In this document: one piece after another, positions 59,513-64,000 of the stretch | Numbering within the stretch: the first letter of the stretch is position 1 | Layout of the letters: the number at the start of each line of letters is the position of its first letter | NCBI GenBank assembly: GCA_004296885.1 | Contig: SCVN01000002.1 | Location: 124,001 to 188,000 of the forward strand | Direction: 5' to 3' | DNA length: 64,000 nt | Source of the DNA: Nitrospirota bacterium | GTDB lineage: Bacteria > Nitrospirota > Nitrospiria > Nitrospirales > Nitrospiraceae | The notes under the pieces: model-generated | Told to the model about the DNA's origin: nothing | The model's database searches: none | What the model saw: the letters and a program-made list of their open reading frames with translations, nothing else | Made by a program: the position numbers and the translations under genes

Positions 59513-60475
59513 ATGGCTCGGACAGTTTTGACCATCGGTTTTATCGGGGCGGGACGGATGGCGCGCGCGCATGCCGCTGTGCTTCGGACCATGCCAAATG
59601 TGATGCTTAAGGCTTGCTGCGGTCGCCGTCTGAAATCGGGCCAGGCGTTCGGAAAAGAATTCGGCATCCCGGAGGCCTACGCCAACTATGAGGAGCTGCT
59701 GGCGCGTGCGAAGGTCGATGTCTATTGGGTGACGCCCAGCGTACTGGAGCTCCCCACCGTAGCCAAGGCCTGTCTCCGGACCTGCAAGGCCGTCTTTCTC
59801 GAGAAGCCGGTCGGCCTCTCGCTGGAAGAAGCGCAGGAGGTGGCCGATGTCGCGGCCCAATCCTCGTCCATTCACATGGTCGGTCTCAACCGCCGCTTCT
59901 ATTCCAACATCAACGCCGCGGTTCGTCTTGCCGAGAAGCATGGGAGAGTGAGAGGCATTGAAGTCCATGCTCCGGAAGACATCACCGACCTTCATGACCA
60001 TCATCCACCGCGTGTTGTGGATCGCTGGATCTACATGAACGGCGTCCATTGCATTGATCTTCTGCGCTACCTGGGCGGCGAGGTGGCTACGGTCACAGCG
60101 GCCCAGGTTGGTAAGGAGAATTCACGGGGCTATGCCGCAATGTTGAAATTCACGGGCGGAGGAGTTGGACAATACACGTCCCATTGGTACGCCCCGGGCC
60201 GCTGGCGCGTGGCGCTCTATGCCGATGGGCTCTGCTGCCTGATCCAGCCTCTCGAATCGGCGAAGGCGATCTACCGGGGAGGCCGCGAGGAGCCCATTCC
60301 GCTGTCGGAGGAGGATCAGCGGTTCAAGCCCGGTTTCTATGACCAAGCCAGGTACTTCCTGGAGTGCATCATGGCCGGGAAAGCCGTTGCACATCCGGGA
60401 TGCGATCTGCCTGACTACCTGAAAACGGTTGGCCTAATAGACATCATCAACGGCGAGAAACCGCAGATCAACTAA
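59513..60475 (+). CDS. Gfo/Idh/MocA family NAD(P)-dependent oxidoreductase (second copy)
   Basis: A 320-residue oxidoreductase. IGFIGAGRMARAHAAVL near residues 7-23 is the Rossmann motif, and FLEKPVGLSLEEA near 97 has the EKP motif. VGLNRRFYSNINAAV near 120 and WIYMNGVHCIDLLRYL near 171 form the catalytic region with the His-x-x-Asp arrangement expected in the family. It probably oxidises a sugar hydroxyl or a nonulosonate carbon. It is preceded by a radical SAM gene and followed two bases later by the large GT-B-like gene. The ATG has GTGAGG upstream. Substrate unknown. Confidence 0.83.
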   Translation: MARTVLTIGFIGAGRMARAHAAVLRTMPNVMLKACCGRRLKSGQAFGKEFGIPEAYANYEELLARAKVDVYWVTPSVLELPTVAKACLRTCKAVFLEKPVGLSLEEAQEVADVAAQSSSIHMVGLNRRFYSNINAAVRLAEKHGRVRGIEVHAPEDITDLHDHHPPRVVDRWIYMNGVHCIDLLRYLGGEVATVTAAQVGKENSRGYAAMLKFTGGGVGQYTSHWYAPGRWRVALYADGLCCLIQPLESAKAIYRGGREEPIPLSEEDQRFKPGFYDQARYFLECIMAGKAVAHPGCDLPDYLKTVGLIDIINGEKPQIN

Positions 60476-60477
60476 CG

Positions 60478-62481
60478 ATGGGCACTGCTGCTCCCACTCT
60501 CGTCTTCGTCGAATCCGGGTCGGATATAGACCGGATGCGCCATGTGGGCGACGGACGGGATAGATCTCTCAGGATCATCGCGCTTAGTCCGGAAGCCGAA
60601 TACGCGCTGGAGAAAGCCGGGCTGCCGTTCGCGCTTGCGGACGACTACTACACGGGCGAAGAGATCACGCAAGCGGGAATTGCCAACTATGATCGGGTCG
60701 ATGAGTTCTGTGCGTATGTAGATGCCTGGTTCGAGCAGCGTTCGGAGATCGTCAAGCGGTTTGGTTTGAAACCGGCCCGGTTCAACGTGTATCCGCTTAA
60801 GATCCTCTTCGATGCGGTCAGCGTTCGGCTGATCATCTTGAGGCGGATTCTGACTCAGGAGAAGCCTGTGGAAGTCTGGGCTGCTCCGGAGGAACAGGGG
60901 GACCATCCCTTAGATCCCTTCCTTTTCTTCGGTGCCTCCATCTTCGCCAGACTCCTGCCGTCAGTCTGCGCCAGCCTCGGCATCCCCTTCAGAACCTGGA
61001 AAATTGACGGCCACTGCGCTGATGCTGTCCCGACGGCCTTGCATGACCTGGTGAATCCAGGCCGATCGCGCAACAGGTATACCGCGGCCTTCCATACCTG
61101 CTGGCCTCTGATTCAAGACCTCGGTCGTGGCGTCAGCTTGTCGTGGCGAAGGCGCTTCAGCGCAAGCCGTCCGGAACTGCTCGTCATGGACTTGAACGAC
61201 CGGGAGATCCGGCTGGTTTCAGCCTCTCTGATGGAACGAGGCACGTGCAGGCTGTTGTATTGGTCGCGCAGGAGCCGCTGGGTTGCGTCGCTCAACCCTT
61301 TCCGATTGATGCGTCTGGATGACCAAGGGCAACGGGATGGAATCCTTCGAACCCTCACCCAGGAGACAGCGACGCTATGGCCCGAACTGACTGGTGATCC
61401 AGGATTCCGGAGGTTTCTGGTATGGGACGGCGTGGACGCCTTTCCTGTAGTCGAGAGCCGTCTTCAGCACGTCTTCACCGAGTTGCTCGTCAAGGCTGCG
61501 GAGCTCAATCTTCAGGCTCGCGCCATGTTCGACAAGATGAATATTCGTGTCTTGCTTATGTCGCAGGTGGCGTTGTATTGGCAACGGGCGGTTTGCGCAG
61601 CGGCGAAGGATTGCGGCTTGCGCGTGGTCAACATGCAGCACGGCCTGGTGGGCGAGCGCCTCTGTCCGATCGTGTACTACACGGAATGCGAGGGGGTTGA
61701 CGATCTCCTGACCTACGGGACCGGAATGCAGGACTTCTGCCGCCGGCATTATCCACACGCGGCTGTCCCCCTGCCGACCGGCTCCCCCGCGCTGGATCAG
61801 TTGGAACGTTCGGTTGGCAACCGGAATCCGGGTCAGGTGTTGAGAAGGCTCGGGTTGGCTCAGGGGAAGAAAACCGTGATCTATTGCCCGACCAGCAGCA
61901 CCGGGAACAAGCTCTACGTCTCTTTCAGCTATCCCAAGTCCGACAGCCAATATTTCGCGATCCAACGGCGGATCGTGGAGACTTTCCGGGATTACCCTGC
62001 CCTCCAATTCGTGGTGAAGCAGCACGTCGGGATGCCTCGCGGGTTTCCGCTCGGAGACCTGATGCGGGACCTGCGGATGGACAATTGCCGAGTGGTTGTC
62101 GAGGAGCCGTCGTTCGTGGACTTGCTTGCCGCGGCCGATCTCGTCATCCTGGATTCTCCGACCATGACGTTTCTGGAAACGCTGGCGATGGGCATGCCGG
62201 TCCTGGTCTTCAATAACTGGTTCCGCTGGGAGCCAGAAACACTGGAATTGCTCAAGCAGAGCGCGGTGTACAGCAATGACTTCGATGAGTTCATCGGGAT
62301 CCTCCGGGGCTATCTGGCGACCGAGCGCTTCGAGGGGGCCAGCCGGGACGGATCGGCCTTTCTCAGGCGGTTTGGCACCTATAAGGGCGACCGGCGGAGC
62401 GCCGACCGGGCGGCGGAAGCCATCGAAAAGCTCGCACAGACCGACGCTCTCGCCGGTGCCGGGACGGTGGCACAGGCATGA
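60478..62481 (+). CDS. Large uncharacterised GT-B-like protein (putative nonulosonate or surface-glycan transferase)
   Basis: A 667-residue protein that I cannot place in a named family. The N-terminus (ALSPEAEYALEKAGLPF and DDYYTGEEI) looks like a Rossmann-like recognition domain. The C-terminal half has GT-B/capsule-transferase-like features: VVNMQHGLVGERLCPIVYY near 382, PTGSPALDQLE near 434, VVKQHVGMPRGFPLGD near 512, and LVILDSPTMTFLETLAMGMPVLVFN near 556. Proteins of this layout are often linked to sialic or nonulosonic acid genes, and here it directly follows that module. Transfer of the CMP-nonulosonate is a reasonable guess, not shown. It overlaps the next gene by 4 bases. Confidence 0.55.
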   Translation: MGTAAPTLVFVESGSDIDRMRHVGDGRDRSLRIIALSPEAEYALEKAGLPFALADDYYTGEEITQAGIANYDRVDEFCAYVDAWFEQRSEIVKRFGLKPARFNVYPLKILFDAVSVRLIILRRILTQEKPVEVWAAPEEQGDHPLDPFLFFGASIFARLLPSVCASLGIPFRTWKIDGHCADAVPTALHDLVNPGRSRNRYTAAFHTCWPLIQDLGRGVSLSWRRRFSASRPELLVMDLNDREIRLVSASLMERGTCRLLYWSRRSRWVASLNPFRLMRLDDQGQRDGILRTLTQETATLWPELTGDPGFRRFLVWDGVDAFPVVESRLQHVFTELLVKAAELNLQARAMFDKMNIRVLLMSQVALYWQRAVCAAAKDCGLRVVNMQHGLVGERLCPIVYYTECEGVDDLLTYGTGMQDFCRRHYPHAAVPLPTGSPALDQLERSVGNRNPGQVLRRLGLAQGKKTVIYCPTSSTGNKLYVSFSYPKSDSQYFAIQRRIVETFRDYPALQFVVKQHVGMPRGFPLGDLMRDLRMDNCRVVVEEPSFVDLLAAADLVILDSPTMTFLETLAMGMPVLVFNNWFRWEPETLELLKQSAVYSNDFDEFIGILRGYLATERFEGASRDGSAFLRRFGTYKGDRRSADRAAEAIEKLAQTDALAGAGTVAQA

Positions 62482-63701
62482 AAAACATCGAGGCTTGTCC
62501 GGCTTGCGATTGTCCCGACAGCCGGCGGCTGGTGCAGGTGGTGACGGAACATGTGTCCCCGGCGGATGATCTTGTCTACCTGCATTGCGGACGCTGCGGG
62601 CTCGTCTATTCCCATCGGCAATTCGAGGACTCCGCCGAGCTGGATGAGTGCTATGCCGCCCCGTACCAGGAGGCGGCGCGCGCCGAGTTTCTGAAGGTGA
62701 CCGCTCATAAGACCGGCATCCATCGCTATCGGAAGGCCTGGCTCGACGCCACGCTCCGGCGCCTGGCATGGTCTCCCCGCCACAAGCGCGCGCTCGAGAT
62801 CGGCTCGAAGGACGGGTCGTTCCTGAAGCTCATCCGCGACGACGGCTGGGAGGCGGTGGGGATGGATCCGAACGCCACCTACGGCAGGCTGGCGAAGGAA
62901 GTGTACGGGGTCGAGATCAGGTCCGGCTATTTTGAGCAGGGGACCTTTCCCCCGGCGACCTTTGACCTCGTGAGCAGCTTCCATGTGATTGAGCACATCC
63001 AGGATCCCAATCCGGTCCTAACCGCTGTTCGCGACGTCTTGACCCCAGGTGGCCTGCTGTATCTTGAGACACCCAATCTGCATTGCCTCCAGCGGCGGCA
63101 ATTGGCCACGGGGCACGTTGTGCTCTACTCGTTGGCGACGCTCGCACAGGTGCTAGAACACAACGGCTTTGAGGTGGTTGCTGTCTCGGAGAACGGCCCG
63201 GGAGGCCTGTTGACCTTCGACCAGGTGGCGGTACTCGCAAGGGCCACCGGCCGACCGGCCGGCGAATGGCGCCTCGGAGAATCCTTCGAGGAGGCGAAAG
63301 CCTGTCTGGAACGGGCGCTCCAGTCGAATTTTCCATCGCCGGAAGGGCTCTCGTTCCGCAACCGGATGTTTCATCTTGTGCAGCGGCTCTTCGGTGATGA
63401 GCGGGCGCTGGCGCTCAAGTCCGTCTATCTGGGCGTGCATGCCAGGCGCCGCGGACAGCAGATGGAGAAGGCAGCGGGCGGTCCGGCGATGGACCTGAAC
63501 CGCCTGCCCGATCCCGTGCGGCAGCAATTCCTTCAGGGATTCCTGCAAGAAGGCCACCTGCGGGAGCTCCAGCGGCTACCCGACGAGTGGGTGCAGTTGA
63601 AGGTGCTGGCCCGCATCAAGGTGTTCCGCCTTTCCCATGACCAGACGAAGGCCCTGGTTGATGCGGAGCTTTCCCGTGCGCAGGAGGGCGCCTTCCCATG
63701 A
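62478..63701 (+). CDS. Zinc-ribbon class I SAM-dependent methyltransferase
   Basis: A 407-residue protein. An N-terminal Cys4 zinc ribbon (ACPACDC and CGRCGLVYS) precedes the methyltransferase core: RALEIGSKDGSFLKLI near 111, SSFHVIEHIQDPNPVL near 168 and LLYLETPNLH near 190. The C-terminal ~170 residues are helical and not typical of a plain methyltransferase. The zinc-ribbon plus Methyltransf_23/12 layout is seen in sugar C- or O-methyltransferases of glycan and natural-product clusters. Its ATG overlaps the previous stop (ATGA), and its stop overlaps the next ATG. Acceptor not known. Confidence 0.8.
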   Translation: MKNIEACPACDCPDSRRLVQVVTEHVSPADDLVYLHCGRCGLVYSHRQFEDSAELDECYAAPYQEAARAEFLKVTAHKTGIHRYRKAWLDATLRRLAWSPRHKRALEIGSKDGSFLKLIRDDGWEAVGMDPNATYGRLAKEVYGVEIRSGYFEQGTFPPATFDLVSSFHVIEHIQDPNPVLTAVRDVLTPGGLLYLETPNLHCLQRRQLATGHVVLYSLATLAQVLEHNGFEVVAVSENGPGGLLTFDQVAVLARATGRPAGEWRLGESFEEAKACLERALQSNFPSPEGLSFRNRMFHLVQRLFGDERALALKSVYLGVHARRRGQQMEKAAGGPAMDLNRLPDPVRQQFLQGFLQEGHLRELQRLPDEWVQLKVLARIKVFRLSHDQTKALVDAELSRAQEGAFP

Positions 63702-64000
63702 TCGTGCTGGAGCGTCTCACCCTCTTCGGTCTCCTCCGGCTTGCGCGACTGAGGAGCGCCTCCCCCGCGCGGCGGGCGGTGCTTCTCAACGCGGGGCCTG
63801 CTGGTCGTCTCGCCGCGAGAGTCTTCGGCGTGGAACTTCTCCCCGACACGCATCGGGGCAGGGACCGCGCCTTGGCCTTTCTTCTGGCCATTCCGGTCAC
63901 GGAGGCGCTGCTTCGGAAAGGCAAGGAAGATGCGGGGGCGCAGCGAGCGCTGCTGGCTTTCTTCGGGACCGACGAGATCCTGCAGGCCTACCGGAAGTTT
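63698..64000 (+). CDS. Unknown protein, 3' truncated by window edge
   Basis: An open frame of 101 codons from ATG 63698 (overlapping the previous stop as ATGA) to the window end, with no stop. The translation begins MIVLERLTLFGLLRLARL and has ALAFLLAIPVTEALL later. It is rich in Arg, Leu and Ala. I recognise no domain. The tight overlap and continued co-direction support it as a real gene of the same operon. Function cannot be stated from this fragment. Confidence 0.6.
   Translation, partial: MIVLERLTLFGLLRLARLRSASPARRAVLLNAGPAGRLAARVFGVELLPDTHRGRDRALAFLLAIPVTEALLRKGKEDAGAQRALLAFFGTDEILQAYRKF

Noticed and set aside
1-64000. Mobile elements, CRISPR arrays, tRNA or rRNA genes
   Set aside because: No transposase or integrase motifs, regularly spaced repeats or RNA-gene signatures were seen, despite the mosaic composition.

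Overview
This window is one long, almost entirely co-directional surface-polysaccharide (O-antigen, capsule or protein-glycan) biosynthesis locus from a Gram-negative-type bacterium with fairly high G+C. I count 56 protein genes, including one cut off at each edge; 55 are on the + strand and one (29967-31139) is on the - strand. No rRNA, tRNA, CRISPR array, transposase or prophage gene was seen. The taxon cannot be fixed from the sequence alone. A Nitrospirota-like or similar environmental lineage is only a guess.

Layout. 0-5.2 kb: end of a UDP-GlcNAc 2-epimerase (wecB), UDP-ManNAc dehydrogenase (wecC), a sugar epimerase, a GT2 and a GT-C transferase. 5.2-20.6 kb: a nonulosonic-acid module of the legionaminic type (CMP-transferase, SDR, NeuB-type synthase, NeuC-type hydrolysing epimerase, HisF/HisH/amidotransferase trio, CBS-nucleotidyltransferase, LegB-like dehydratase), bracketed by two NodU-type carbamoyltransferases. 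20.6-24.3 kb: a large orphan GT-B-like protein and an MsbA/PglK-like ABC exporter. 24.3-33.4 kb: CDP-hexose genes (rfbF, rfbG, an SDR) and further GT2/GT-C transferases. 33.5-36.7 kb: two tandem cobalamin-binding radical SAM enzymes. 37-43.5 kb: two GT4 transferases, an AsnB-type amidotransferase, a GNAT-like protein and a polysaccharide deacetylase. 43.5-47.2 kb: an acyl-carrier module (ACP, FkbH-like HAD-GNAT, hotdog-hotdog-SDR fusion). 47.2-53.0 kb: an amino-sugar block (DegT aminotransferase, CBS-DegT fusion, SDR, TIM-barrel isomerase, iron-ADH-fold protein with a degenerate metal site). 53.1-58.3 kb: a second nonulosonate module (methyltransferase, NeuB, SDR, ATP-grasp, PHP phosphoesterase, NeuA). 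58.3-64 kb: radical SAM/SPASM, Gfo/Idh/MocA, a large GT-B-like protein, a methyltransferase and a truncated unknown gene.

How it works together (inference). The locus appears to make several activated sugars: UDP-ManNAcA, a CDP-6-deoxyhexose, and two different CMP-nonulosonates. These would be decorated by amidino, carbamoyl, methyl, acyl and radical-SAM chemistry, assembled by GT2/GT4/GT-B enzymes, and modified outside the membrane by GT-C enzymes. No clear Wzx or Wzy was recognised; the ABC protein is the only visible exporter. Most genes overlap by ATGA or GTGA or lie within about 30 bases, so translation is probably coupled. G+C content changes sharply near 53.0, 53.9, 55.2, 55.6 and 58.2 kb, in one case inside a gene, which points to assembly by recombination.

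The most unusual points are: homologous CBS sensor pairs fused to two different enzyme types; the ACP-FkbH-hotdog-SDR acyl module; and the second nonulosonate module, which has ATP-grasp and PHP genes where NeuC would be expected.
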